36,953 nucleotides of DNA from Lachnospiraceae bacterium (GCA_910575835.1 CAJTGB010000042.1:1-36953); one strand, 5' to 3'. Shown: positions 1-7,331, numbered from the stretch's first letter. The notes: generated by a model from the sequence alone, not told the origin. Numbers and translations are program-made.

Positions 1-269
1 CCCATGGCGATCATGCGGTCATGGATTGCTTCAAAATCAGGGAGAGGAATATCTTGATGGCGGAGATTTTCCGGCGGATAAAATGCCTTCTCCACTTTTA
101 CAGGTTCCATCCTCTTCAAATCATCGAGAGAAAGTCCTAATTCTTTAAAGCGTTTCATAATGAGCGTCACTGTACTGGATCCGATGGAATAACGTTTTTG
201 TACAGTGGTGTAACTCTGTTTTTGTAGGCGTAGTTCTACAACGCCGATAATAGTAGTGTAACTTTGCAT
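1..269 (-). CDS. istA: IS21-family transposase IstA, N-terminal part
   Basis: The frame begins at an ATG at 269 behind an AAAGGAG ribosome binding site and runs off the left edge of the window (89 residues visible). The N terminus reads like the helix-turn-helix that opens IstA proteins: a short helix, then a second with VQKRYSIGSSTVTLIMKRF. The DDE catalytic domain would lie outside the window. IstA is the DNA-cutting and joining transposase of IS21 elements and is normally followed by istB, which here would also be off the left edge. The identification is supported by the IS21-style repeated terminal motifs just upstream (342-420). It could belong to another HTH transposase group, but the repeats favour IS21. 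Confidence 0.75.
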   Translation of the reverse strand, partial: MQSYTTIIGVVELRLQKQSYTTVQKRYSIGSSTVTLIMKRFKELGLSLDDLKRMEPVKVEKAFYPPENLRHQDIPLPDFEAIHDRMIAM

Positions 270-341
270 GACATGCTCCTTTCTTTACACTCTGATCTGA
301 TTGTTCCATCTCAAAGTATAAAGGAAGATACGCCGTTTGAA

Positions 342-420
342 GTGGAATGAGCACGCCGTTACTGTGGAATGATTACGCCGCCGGAAGCGGAATGGCTACG
401 CCGTTCGTGCGGAATTTGCA
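342..420 (-). repeat. multiple terminal repeats of the left IS21 element
   Basis: Three related 17-bp units lie at 342-358, 364-380 and 387-403 with a 22-23 bp period, each of the form G(T/C)GGAATGNNNACGCCG. A fourth degenerate copy (GTGCGGAATTTGCA) ends near 420 in CA. IS21-family ends typically carry several such spaced transposase-binding repeats. The outer edge of the element is therefore placed at about 420. The 93 bases from 421 to 513 hold nothing recognisable. Confidence 0.6.
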
Positions 421-513
421 ACACATCTTCCATATATTAATTGGTACAGAAATGATCAGTATAAAAGAGAGCCGCCCATCAATGATATGTGATATGAGCA
501 AACTCTCCTTTTG

Positions 514-777
514 TTATTTCTGATATATTATTTTTCTGATGGCATACACCGAAAGACAGTACCTATCAGCAAGTTCTCCAACCGGAACTCCTCTGTGATA
601 TTCTGCAAGGATAGCTTTATTGCGTCTTTCAAGCTCCCTTCGGTAACCAGACAATTCACCCCAAGACTTATGCTGTTCGCTCTTAGCCGGAATATAGATA
701 TATCCTGCCTGGACATATTTTTGTAATTCCTTAACCAACACATCCGGGAGAATTTCATTTGCATTTATATATTTCAT
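514..777 (-). CDS. CD3324-family small HTH-like protein
   Basis: This 87-residue protein starts with MKYINANEILPDVLV and contains YIYIPAK and KSWGE, a pattern I recognise from the CD3324 family of clostridia. Its C-terminal third (ELADRYCLSVYAIRKII) is a helix-turn-helix, so a DNA-binding role is likely but the target is unknown. The start at 777 has a GGAGGA site ten bases upstream. It is the last gene of a minus-strand cluster that begins near 3425. A long inverted repeat separates it from the preceding GNAT gene, so it may be transcribed separately. Members of this family are often found as single genes beside acquired cargo. Confidence is high for the family and low for function. Confidence 0.75.
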   Translation of the reverse strand: MKYINANEILPDVLVKELQKYVQAGYIYIPAKSEQHKSWGELSGYRRELERRNKAILAEYHRGVPVGELADRYCLSVYAIRKIIYQK

Positions 778-846
778 ATACAGGCTTCCTCCTTGATTCT
801 CCTAAAAACCACACGAAACATGTATGATCAGGTTCTAATTCAAGCA

Positions 847-920
847 GCAAAGCCAGCTATACTTCTACATCAGCGACTTATATTCCTCCATGCAAATGTC
901 GCTTATTATACTGGCTTTGC
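847..920. repeat. nested inverted repeat between two genes
   Basis: A 10-bp perfect arm pair GCAAAGCCAG (847-856) and CTGGCTTTGC (911-920) encloses a second pair GCGAC (873-877) and GTCGC (898-902). There is no T-run immediately after the stem in the minus direction, so it is not a textbook terminator. It could be a transcript-end hairpin, an RNA processing site, or a remnant of a small palindromic element. Confidence 0.45.
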
Positions 921-1029
921 ATGGAGAAAGCCTTGATTTTTTCTTTTTTTATTCCTGCACATAATATCTTCCGATACGTTTATCCCCATTCTTTTAATGC
1001 TGCTTTCACAGCCAGAATTTCTGTTCTCT

Positions 1030-1602
1030 CTAATGAACCGGAAAACAAAAAATCCCATCTTCATATTTATTATTGTTTCCCGTATATTCATCGATCACAT
1101 TTTTCCAAAATAGATATGCCTGCTCACTTCCATAAGACGGCGAAACCTCCCAGGCTCCCGGATATTTTTCAAAACACAGGATTGCTGCCCTCTTTCCGAT
1201 TCCCTTTCTTCTAAACTTCGGAAGTACCATAAACTCTGCAATACTATGCCCAAAGCCGCTCTTTTGCATATGGGTATTGATCATCACAAATCCCAATAAC
1301 CTCTCACTTCCCTGCTCCTTAGTCAAATACCCGGCTGCAAGCAAAGCAGCGGGGTATTTGACCCTCGCAGCAGTCGCCAAATGTGCATGCTATGCATGCC
1401 CGCTTGGCTCGTTGCTCGCGGGAATAAAGCAGGCTTCCCTGCCCTTTTCTGTGAAGTAGTTTTCAAACCACGGATATTCAAATAATGCATCTTCATTCAT
1501 ATCATTCTGGTCATTCAGGCTTTCCTCAAATAAGGAATATTGCAGAAGCCTGTATAAAATTTCCCTTTGTGTTTCCTCCACCCTTTTTAATATAATATTC
1601 AT
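1030..1602 (-). pseudogene. GNAT N-acetyltransferase interrupted by a palindromic repeat
   Basis: The 5' part (1390-1602) encodes MNIILKRVEETQ through YFTEKGREACFI, then reads into a stop. The 3' part (1030-1380) continues in another frame with LLGFVMINTH, the acetyl-CoA binding stretch LPKFRRKGIGKRAA and the terminal YLFWKNVIDEY typical of small GNATs. Between them lies about 100 bp of palindromic DNA (1320-1430) that looks inserted. Without it the two halves would join into one acetyltransferase of about 155 residues. A GGAGATAT site precedes the ATG at 1602. The gene follows the kinase at 1651-2160 by 48 bases in the same direction. Whether the 3' part is still translated alone is doubtful. 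Confidence 0.7.
1320..1430. repeat. palindromic miniature repeat inserted in the GNAT gene
   Basis: Arms GTCAAATACCC (1322-1332) and GGGTATTTGAC (1352-1362) extend inward with GCTGC/GCAGC after one mismatch, giving a hairpin of about 16 pairs with a 7-base loop. Next come two GCATGC blocks (1385-1390 and 1394-1399) and a CCCGC/GCGGG pair (1399-1403 and 1418-1422). The block breaks a coding frame, which supports it being mobile or recently acquired. I believe similar blocks are scattered in gut clostridial genomes, but that is recollection and needs a copy-number search. Confidence 0.6.
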
Positions 1603-1650
1603 ATATCTCCTTTTTACAGATGCTCCTGCGAAAAGATCATCCCATGCTCA

Positions 1651-2160
1651 TTACCTCCAACGATATATACTGTTGATCACACTTTCTGCCGCCTGCCCTG
1701 CCGTTACGTGGGAAACATCTATCTTTTCTGTGTCCAGATCTTCATATAAACCGACCCTGGCAATGCTTCTCTGAATCGCATCCTCTGACCGAATACCTGC
1801 ATCCACATCCTTTTGCAGGCGTTTTCTCAATTCATCCGCACCGCAGATCAGAGAAATGATGTGTACCAGACAATGCTCTATATCCAGCTTCGATAAAATC
1901 TCATCAATAATCGCCTGTTCATGCATCACCCAGCAAAATATAATATTTTCATATGCACTGCAACGGATAAACTGATTCAGCAGGAAGCAAATATTCTCCA
2001 TTACCATTTTCTTTGTTTCCGGCGTCACCTGAAAGGGCTGCATATCCCAGCACCAGTCCCCGTCTAAGAATACACTTCCTGGCAATTTACTTTTCAATAC
2101 TTGACAGGTGGTGGTCTTTCCCACTCCCATCGTACCGCCTATTAAGTAAATATTTTTCAT
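1651..2160 (-). CDS. P-loop nucleotide kinase-like protein
   Basis: The 169-residue protein opens with MKNIYLIGGTMGVGKTT, a Walker A motif (G-x4-GKT) at residues 8-17. LDGDWCWDM follows at about 32-40, where AAA_33/shikimate- or chloramphenicol-kinase-like proteins carry their substrate-binding aspartate. Length and layout fit a small-molecule or nucleoside kinase of the zeta-toxin/AAA_33 superfamily, but the substrate cannot be named. Its ATG overlaps the stop of the upstream hydrolase-GNAT gene (ATGA type), so the two are almost certainly co-translated. The association of a kinase with a hydrolase and two acetyltransferases hints at small-molecule modification or resistance, which is inference only. 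Confidence 0.65.
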   Translation of the reverse strand: MKNIYLIGGTMGVGKTTTCQVLKSKLPGSVFLDGDWCWDMQPFQVTPETKKMVMENICFLLNQFIRCSAYENIIFCWVMHEQAIIDEILSKLDIEHCLVHIISLICGADELRKRLQKDVDAGIRSEDAIQRSIARVGLYEDLDTEKIDVSHVTAGQAAESVINSIYRWR

Positions 2161-3425
2161 AGTTTTGTTGTTTCCTTCAATTCCAATACCATCAGATTAT
2201 CTTCATCCCGCTTCTGGATCACATGAAACCCCTGCTTCTGATACATCCTGTATGCATAGTTATCCTTATTTACGCTAAGGGAGACTTTTTCATAACCTTT
2301 GCTTTTCAATAATACTATCATTTCCTGCATCAGCTTGCTGCCAATCCCCTGCTGCCGAAACTCTTTCTTTACCGAAATTGCAAACTCCGGTGTATGTTCA
2401 TCTACATTACCATATCCTTTTATTTTACCTGCCAGTATCCTGGTCCATACCGCGCCAAGCAAATGCCCGTATGCTTCTGCCACTAGGCACAGATCATCCG
2501 CCTGCCCAAAATCCGCAATATACACTGCAAGCTCCGGCTGATTTATAATCTCTTTCGGCGGCGCCGCGGCACCCTTGGGAAGATAGATCGCGTCATACAA
2601 AAAATCTTCCAACACGGAATACTCCTCTGGTTTGAGCGGACGAATTACTATTTCGTTGCAATCCTTTCTTACATCAGCCCGACTCAAAAATTGCCGGATC
2701 GCTTCTGCTGCCCGCTCTGCATTTGAGTAAATTGCCGGATGACCGCCGCTCGAAAACATACAGATCTCTGCCCCTGTTTTCCCGGATATGGCTTCATATT
2801 CATCCCGTATATCCGGTCTCACCATTTCGTCCCCGGCGCTCCCCATGAGTAAAAGAGGAACTTCTAATTCCGAAATAAGCTTAAAGAACAAAGGCAAATT
2901 TCCTTCCGCACACTGAACAAGCGCCTTCGTATCCATATCCACGATCCGTTCCCAGTCTTCTCCCTGGCACCACTGATAAAACCCGACTGCCTGTTCATCC
3001 TGCTTTGCACCTGCGCGCTCATTGAGCAATTTCCGCGCAAAATCTTCTCCCAAAGTCCGTCCGTCAAAACTGTCTGCTACTACTTTTCCCACCAGATCCG
3101 GGCGCAGCAAGCCTGCATTTACTGCCGCCCACGCACCGCCGCTGCTTCCCACAAGGCTTACCTTCCCGTAATCCAGATATTCCAGCAAAGCAATGATTTG
3201 CCGTGCTTCTTCCTGCCATAAGTCTGCCGGGAATTCTGTCAGACGGTCTGATCTGCCATGCCCCAGAAAATCTAGAAGGATCACTTTAAAATGCTCTTCA
3301 TACAATGGAAGAAGCATTTCAAACATTCTGGATGATGCTGTATTTCCATGCAAAAATACTACTGGATTTCCTTTTCCTGATTCTGAATAATAAATTCTTT
3401 TTTCCTGATAAATAAAATATGACAT
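2157..3425 (-). CDS. alpha/beta-hydrolase fused to GNAT acetyltransferase
   Basis: The preferred start is the ATG at 3425 (MSYFIYQEKRIYY), seven bases after an AGGAGG site. A longer frame reaching 3482 lacks such a site and would read through a hairpin. Residues 1-250 are an alpha/beta hydrolase: oxyanion motif FLHGN, nucleophile elbow GSSGG with Ser near 95, acid Asp near 199 (GSAGDE) and His near 229 (SGGHP). From about residue 258 a complete GNAT domain follows, with the acetyl-CoA motif FRQQGIGSKLM and a C-terminal YRMYQKQGF. Total length is 422 residues. The domain pair suggests a substrate that is both hydrolysed and acetylated, or simply two co-translated enzymes. The next gene overlaps by four bases. 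Confidence 0.75.
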   Translation of the reverse strand: MSYFIYQEKRIYYSESGKGNPVVFLHGNTASSRMFEMLLPLYEEHFKVILLDFLGHGRSDRLTEFPADLWQEEARQIIALLEYLDYGKVSLVGSSGGAWAAVNAGLLRPDLVGKVVADSFDGRTLGEDFARKLLNERAGAKQDEQAVGFYQWCQGEDWERIVDMDTKALVQCAEGNLPLFFKLISELEVPLLLMGSAGDEMVRPDIRDEYEAISGKTGAEICMFSSGGHPAIYSNAERAAEAIRQFLSRADVRKDCNEIVIRPLKPEEYSVLEDFLYDAIYLPKGAAAPPKEIINQPELAVYIADFGQADDLCLVAEAYGHLLGAVWTRILAGKIKGYGNVDEHTPEFAISVKKEFRQQGIGSKLMQEMIVLLKSKGYEKVSLSVNKDNYAYRMYQKQGFHVIQKRDEDNLMVLELKETTKL

Positions 3426-3463
3426 TCTGTGCCTCCTGATCTGTACTTGTTTTTGTATCAAAC

Positions 3464-3520
3464 CAGCAAGGCTGTCGAACACAAGCCTTGCTGCTAGTGT
3501 TCCTTTGTCCAGATACCCAT
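3464..3520 (-). promoter_or_regulatory. leader mini-ORF followed by a perfect hairpin
   Basis: Upstream of the hydrolase-GNAT gene a GGAGG site (3529-3533) precedes an ATG at 3520 that encodes only MGIWTKEH before TAG (3494-3496). Immediately after the stop comes a perfect 10-bp hairpin, CAGCAAGGCT (3464-3473) with AGCCTTGCTG (3484-3493), and then the hydrolase ribosome binding site. The arrangement resembles a translational attenuator in which a stalled ribosome controls access to the next gene, as in inducible resistance genes. It could instead be the remnant of a truncated gene. Confidence 0.4.
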
Positions 3521-3591
3521 TTTCTCAACCTCCGATTTTCATTTTTTCCAGTATATCATGGAATCCTATGTAAGCACCATACTATTTTACA

Positions 3592-3615
3592 TACTATAGA
3601 TTATATTTTATAGTA
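3592..3615 (-). promoter_or_regulatory. inverted repeat in the probable promoter of the hydrolase cluster
   Basis: TACTATA (3592-3598) and TATAGTA (3609-3615) form 7-bp arms around a 10-bp AT-rich centre. Another ATACTAT lies just to the left (from about 3579). On the minus strand TTGTAC with a TAGTAT 16 bases on gives a possible promoter inside this region. The symmetry suits a dimeric repressor such as a PadR or GntR protein, but no regulator gene is adjacent. Confidence 0.4.
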
Positions 3616-3651
3616 CAATTGCCTGCCCTTATGATAAATTGGAATTATCAT

Positions 3652-4985
3652 TTACGACGCACTGATGGTATCGACAATGGATATTTCTTTCGTTTTTCTG
3701 ATTGGATTTCTTACTGCCAAAATCACTGCAATGACTACAACAACAATAATGATACCAAGTTCAGCTAAGGGAACACTCCATGCATCGCCCCAGTGATAGG
3801 TTATAAGTTTGCTAAATAAAATCTTGTTACAAACGATTCCTAAAACGCTGCCGCAGATAATACCTGTGATCGCATAAGTAGATGCTTCGGCAACAATCAT
3901 TTTAGCCAGTTGCCTGTTACTTAATCCAATAGCTCGAAAAGCTCCGTATTGCTTCATTTTTGCAGCCACACTCATGGCTGTACTTTTTATAATATTGAAT
4001 AGCGTAATCAATGCAATCAATACCAAAAAGCCATAGATGAAAAGACCAAAACAATAGTAAGCTCCACGGGTATTGCTATTACCCATTCGCTCATCGGAAA
4101 AAGTGTACTGTAAGCCTGCCAAACTGTGAATATTCCTGACATCATTTTCCGTTGCATTTTTAGTTAACTGTATGGTAATGACAGTGCCTACCTCAATGTC
4201 GTTTTGTGAATCAAAGACGATAAGTCCTGTATTATTTTCACTTTGTACTTTTTCCAAGCTGCCAGATAAGAGATAATCCTTAGCCCAATCGAATTGCATA
4301 TCTTCATAGGAAATAAGGTCAACAACTTTTTTTCACCTTTTACAATTACGGGAACATTGTAAGCGAACATTCGCCCATAAACATTTTTTACGGCAGAATT
4401 TTGCCGTAATTCCTCAATATATTCAGCCTTTACCGAGCAGGTGTTTTCTGGACTGATAACAGATATATCGGCAGTCCACGGTTGTAAAGGCGTCAATGTG
4501 TGACTCATAAAATCAATTGTCACTGAAAATGCAAGAAAGAGAATAATACTTACCGAAAAAGAGCCAATCATTAAAATAAAATTCTTTTTGCTTGCTTTCG
4601 CATGATGAATGCCAAGAGAAGTTTCTATCTTGAAAAATTTGGTATTCACCGCTTTTTTTACAGGCTGCAGGTCATTTGCGTTTCCAGATACCGCTGCCAA
4701 AGGCGAAACTTTGGATGCTTTCTTAGCAGGAGAACGGGCAGCAAGAAGAACGGGCAGCAGACCGACAACAATACCCGCTATAACACTTGGATAGCTTATG
4801 CTAAAAGCAGGCGTATCGCCAAAAAATTCCAGGCTAAGCTGCCGTAAAATAAAACACACTACCCATACCAATACAACACCACCGACAATACCAAGCGGAA
4901 TTGCAAAGCGACACCAATTCAAAGTCTCTTTGCGTACTAACCGCATAACTTGTTTAGGTGTTGTCCCTATGCAGCGCACCATTCC
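3652..4985 (-). pseudogene. FtsX-type ABC transporter permease, 5'-truncated and frameshifted
   Basis: Two overlapping frames together encode the C-terminal part of a MacB/FtsX-type permease. The first carries hydrophobic segments (PLGIVGGVVLVWVVCFIL; VIAGIVVGLLPVLLAA) and an extracellular stretch. The second carries the last three membrane segments and ends in ISIVDTISAS. The frame changes at a run of seven T (4327-4333; A on the coding strand). Adding one base restores the continuous sequence VVDLISYEDMQFDWAKDY across the two parts. The 5' end of the gene is missing and is replaced by phage tape-measure sequence, the join lying near 4985 at FGMVRCIGTTPKQVM. Such permeases work with an ATPase in antimicrobial-peptide export or sensing, but no ATPase gene is present here. 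Probably non-functional. Confidence 0.75.
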
Positions 4986-5168
4986 AAAAAGTTCCTGCTT
5001 CTGTGCTAAAAGCACCGTGTTGGACGGATCCAGCTTCAGGAGATTATTCACATCCCTCAGCTGGCTCTGGGTCTTCTTTATGAAATTGTTCACATCAGAC
5101 AGTGCCCTCTCCAGGCCGCTGGTATCGCCGCCAATCTCCACCGTGATTCCCTTGATCCGGCTTGCCAT
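4986..5168 (-). pseudogene. phage tail tape-measure protein, N-terminal 60 residues
   Basis: The frame starts at the ATG at 5168 behind a GGGGGTGAG site. It encodes MASRIKGITVEIGGDTSGL and then LSDVNNFIKKTQSQLRDVNN, followed by LLKLDPSNTVLLAQKQEL. This is the conserved start of tape-measure proteins of clostridial siphophages, which are normally over 700 residues long. After about 60 residues the same open frame passes directly into an FtsX permease with no stop, forming a chimeric ORF of 326 residues (4188-5168). It marks a recombination scar within the prophage remnant. Upstream on the same strand, 5169-5330 is open in one frame (ending MSSFRG and stop), which may be more phage debris or chance. 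Confidence 0.75.
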
Positions 5169-5295
5169 GTGTCACTCACCCCCTGAAACTGGACATAGAA
5201 AAAGCCCGGATTACTTCAGGCATGGTCGTTGCATATTTTCTGTTTTCTTCGAATATAATAACCAAAGACAAGGCCGCCGGATTTGATAAAAGCCA

Positions 5296-5324
5296 TTGAC
5301 TTTTGAACAGATCCGTGCTAGACT
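5296..5324 (+). promoter_or_regulatory. sigmaA promoter for the Abi-associated RNA
   Basis: TTGACT (5296-5301) and TAGACT (5319-5324) are separated by exactly 17 bases. Transcription would start near 5331-5333, just ahead of the structured segment and about 95 bases upstream of the Abi_2 start codon. Confidence 0.6.
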
Positions 5325-5330
5325 CTGTCT

Positions 5331-5398
5331 TAGTGATCAGGTTTCAGATACTCGTGAGGACTGAGACCGGGGGAGGACCTGTGGGCCCTCCTTTTTTA
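5331..5398 (+). ncRNA. candidate AbiF-type small RNA upstream of Abi_2 gene
   Basis: Downstream of the promoter the sequence folds into two hairpins. In the first, GGTTTCAG (5340-5347) pairs with CTGAGACC (5361-5368) through eight pairs including one G-U, with a CTC/GAG mini-stem in its loop. The second is a terminator, GGAGGxCC (5372-5379) with GGxCCTCC (5384-5391), followed by six T (5392-5397). The transcript would be about 67 nt and end before the Abi_2 ribosome binding site. A conserved structured RNA upstream of Abi_2 genes (the AbiF RNA motif) is known and has been proposed as the RNA antitoxin of the HEPN protein. The position and shape here match that idea. Assignment to that Rfam family is inferred, not tested. 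Confidence 0.6.
5371..5398 (+). terminator. intrinsic terminator ahead of Abi_2
   Basis: A GC-rich stem with a 4-base TGTG loop and one internal mismatch is followed by TTTTTT (5392-5397). It would end most transcripts from the upstream promoter, so Abi_2 translation would depend on read-through, which suits a dosage-controlled toxin and RNA antitoxin pair. Confidence 0.7.
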
Positions 5399-5425
5399 TT
5401 CTGAAAACAGGAAGAGGGGACACTA

Positions 5426-6361
5426 TTGTCAAAACTGTTTCTTACATACGACCAGCAGCTTGATAAACTGCAGAATGAAAAGAAGCTTCAAATTCATGAC
5501 CGGACAGCCGCAAAAGAAGTTCTTAAAAATATTGGCTATTTTTCCTTAATTGGAGGATATAAAACACCGTTCATCAACCCGATGACACGTATTTATCAGA
5601 ACAATGCTTCTTTTGAGGATGTCTATGCCCTGTACCGGTTTGACCTTTCCCTGCGTGAACTTGTTTTCAAATATCTGTGTGAAATAGAATGTAAAATCCA
5701 GCAGCTTGTTTCTTACCATTTTTGCAGTTTACATGGTGAGCAGCAGATTGCGTATCTCACTCCTGGGAATTACAATCATACAAAAAGGAATGCTGCTGAT
5801 ATAAATCGCCTGATTCAGATTTTATCCTATCAGGCAAATAAAAATACGGAACATAATTATGTCGTCCATCAACGAAAGGTTTACCATAACGTTCCTTTAT
5901 GGGTGATGACTAATACCCTGACTTATGGACAAATTTCCAAATTCTACACCTTGCTCCCCTTTCAGCTGCAAAGCAGTATCAGTAAGGATTTTCCAGGGGT
6001 AAATGAAAAGAATCTGGAACGTTATCTGAAAATTCTTACCCTGTTCCGGAACGTATGTGCACATAACGAACGGCTATATTCTTTTCGAACCCAGATAGAT
6101 TTTCCAGATACAATACTTCATCAGAAGCTGAATATACCAAAGAAGGGGAATCAGTATCTTTCTGGAAAGCGGGATCTGTTTGGTTTGGTAATTGCGTTTC
6201 GTTACTTACTCCCCAAACAAGACTTTCTGGAATTTAAACGTATCTTGATCGGTATTATCAATAAGTACGTAAAAAATAGTGGGCAGATTAGTGAATCCTC
6301 TCTATTGCACATGATGGGATTTCCCGCAAATTGGAAAAATATTACCCGCTACTGCATTTAA
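5426..6361 (+). CDS. Abi_2 family abortive infection HEPN protein (AbiF/AbiD-like)
   Basis: This 311-residue protein starts at a TTG (5426) six bases after GAGGGG. It begins LTYDQQLDKLQNEKKLQIHD and contains IGYFSLIGGYKTPF and YRFDLSLRELVFKYL, all typical of the Abi_2 family. Near the middle, RNVCAHNERLYS (Arg208 to His213) is the RX4H motif of HEPN ribonucleases. AbiF and AbiD proteins abort phage growth, probably by RNA cleavage after infection. It is the only plus-strand gene in a block of minus-strand phage genes and sits exactly between a tail chaperone gene and the tape-measure start, so it looks like a defence gene inserted into a prophage. An upstream structured RNA could hold it inactive. 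The family is clear; phage specificity is unknown. Confidence 0.88.
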   Translation: MSKLFLTYDQQLDKLQNEKKLQIHDRTAAKEVLKNIGYFSLIGGYKTPFINPMTRIYQNNASFEDVYALYRFDLSLRELVFKYLCEIECKIQQLVSYHFCSLHGEQQIAYLTPGNYNHTKRNAADINRLIQILSYQANKNTEHNYVVHQRKVYHNVPLWVMTNTLTYGQISKFYTLLPFQLQSSISKDFPGVNEKNLERYLKILTLFRNVCAHNERLYSFRTQIDFPDTILHQKLNIPKKGNQYLSGKRDLFGLVIAFRYLLPKQDFLEFKRILIGIINKYVKNSGQISESSLLHMMGFPANWKNITRYCI

Positions 6362-6387
6362 GGCGGTCCTAAATCCAATAAAAGCAC

Positions 6388-6552
6388 TCAAAATTTGTCG
6401 AAATCCTCTTGCGTCGCCACCACAACATATTTATGCTCATCATTATGGCTCTCCACATACATATCGTTGACCAGACCGATGGTCAGAAGGCCAAGCTCAC
6501 CGATGGACAATCCCAGCTGCACACAACGAATAAAAAATAGTGGAGTCGTCAT
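6388..6552 (-). CDS. small phage tail assembly protein (gpT-like)
   Basis: A 54-residue frame begins MTTPLFFIRCVQLGLSIGEL and ends ATQEDFDKF. I recognise it as the short protein encoded between the tail assembly chaperone and the tape-measure gene in clostridial siphophages, in the position of lambda gpT. Its ATG overlaps the stop of the upstream frame (AAATGA), so it is translationally coupled, and it lies in the -1 frame relative to it. In an intact phage the tape-measure gene would follow at once; here the Abi_2 cassette intervenes. It is probably relic DNA, although the frame itself is undamaged. Confidence 0.7.
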   Translation of the reverse strand: MTTPLFFIRCVQLGLSIGELGLLTIGLVNDMYVESHNDEHKYVVVATQEDFDKF

Positions 6553-7322
6553 TTCCCGGTCAGTTGCGAGAAGTTTTTTTTAGCCTGCACCTCCGTCTGA
6601 GTGTTCAGCCCCCACAGTTCAATAATCTGGGGCAGCACCTGATAGATGGAGAAGGTGTTAAAGCCGTCCAGCCATTCCTCCGGTGTATCTGGTATGGAAG
6701 TGTCTGCATGCTTTGCCATCACATAGGCGATGTTCTCAAACATCTCAAGAGAGAACAGATCCAGACTGGAGTTTTCCGGATTGTTCTTATCAATCCCTTT
6801 TTCCAGATCCATCAGATCTTTAAAAATATCCCTGTGAAAGCGCATCCGGTAGATGCGCGGAATAGCGGCGGAGGCCCGGAATGCGACCTCCTGCCCGTCA
6901 ATTACGATACTCCTTTTCATATGAAATACAAGGATGACAGTAAGATCCTCGCGATACGTACCCGGCAGCTCCACAAGCTTCCAGATATACTGCGCCAGAT
7001 CCATCCACTTGTCGTAACCCTTCTCACGGCAGCGCCGCATCTCTTCTGACACCATCAAATTATTTACGATATCGATTACCACGAATTTCACATGCTTGAA
7101 CTTGTCAGCTGTGGCTATCGACTGAAGTCCCTTGATTACCTTTTCCGGCTCGTTAAGTCTGAAATAATTCGATTTTTCAAAACTGTACTGTTTCTTCCAC
7201 CCCTTCCAGTTAAGCCCCTTGCCATCACAGTCAAAAATAACGGTCTGTTCCGGCGGCAATCCTTTCAGAGATGTGCTTTTCCCTGTGCCGGGTTCTCCGG
7301 CGATTCCAATTAAATTTGCCAT
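6549..7322 (-). CDS. chimera: phage AAA_24-type ATPase fused to tail assembly chaperone
   Basis: Residues 1-134 are the N-terminal part of a phage recombination ATPase of the AAA_24/Sak4-like type: MANLIGIAGEPGTGKST with Walker A at 9-17, then VKFVVIDIVNN as Walker B near 79-88. From about residue 135 (MKRSIVIDGQEVAFRAS; base 6920) the sequence becomes a near-complete tail assembly chaperone, with IPRIYRMRFHRDIFKDL, FENIAYVMAKHAD, EEWLDGFNTFSIYQ and a terminal AQAKK-like tail ending QLTGK. An early replication gene and a late tail gene are normally far apart, so this is a deletion fusion. The ATPase has lost its C-terminal half and is likely inactive. An AGGAGGAG site precedes the ATG at 7322. 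Chaperone translation from the internal ATG at 6920 is possible. Confidence 0.7.
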   Translation of the reverse strand: MANLIGIAGEPGTGKSTSLKGLPPEQTVIFDCDGKGLNWKGWKKQYSFEKSNYFRLNEPEKVIKGLQSIATADKFKHVKFVVIDIVNNLMVSEEMRRCREKGYDKWMDLAQYIWKLVELPGTYREDLTVILVFHMKRSIVIDGQEVAFRASAAIPRIYRMRFHRDIFKDLMDLEKGIDKNNPENSSLDLFSLEMFENIAYVMAKHADTSIPDTPEEWLDGFNTFSIYQVLPQIIELWGLNTQTEVQAKKNFSQLTGK

Positions 7323-7331
7323 TGTCTCCTC

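Noticed and set aside
342-403. short CRISPR-like array
   Set aside because: The 22-23 bp period leaves only about 6 bp between units, and the position at an istA upstream end fits IS21 terminal repeats.
6549-6560. programmed -1 frameshift (GGGAAAT) between chaperone and gpT-like frames
   Set aside because: The heptamer is not in the reading phase required for tandem slippage. The ATGA overlap explains translation of the second frame.
6540-7049. 169-codon plus-strand ORF opposite the phage ATPase fusion
   Set aside because: The minus strand carries recognisable Walker A and chaperone sequences; the plus frame has no motif.
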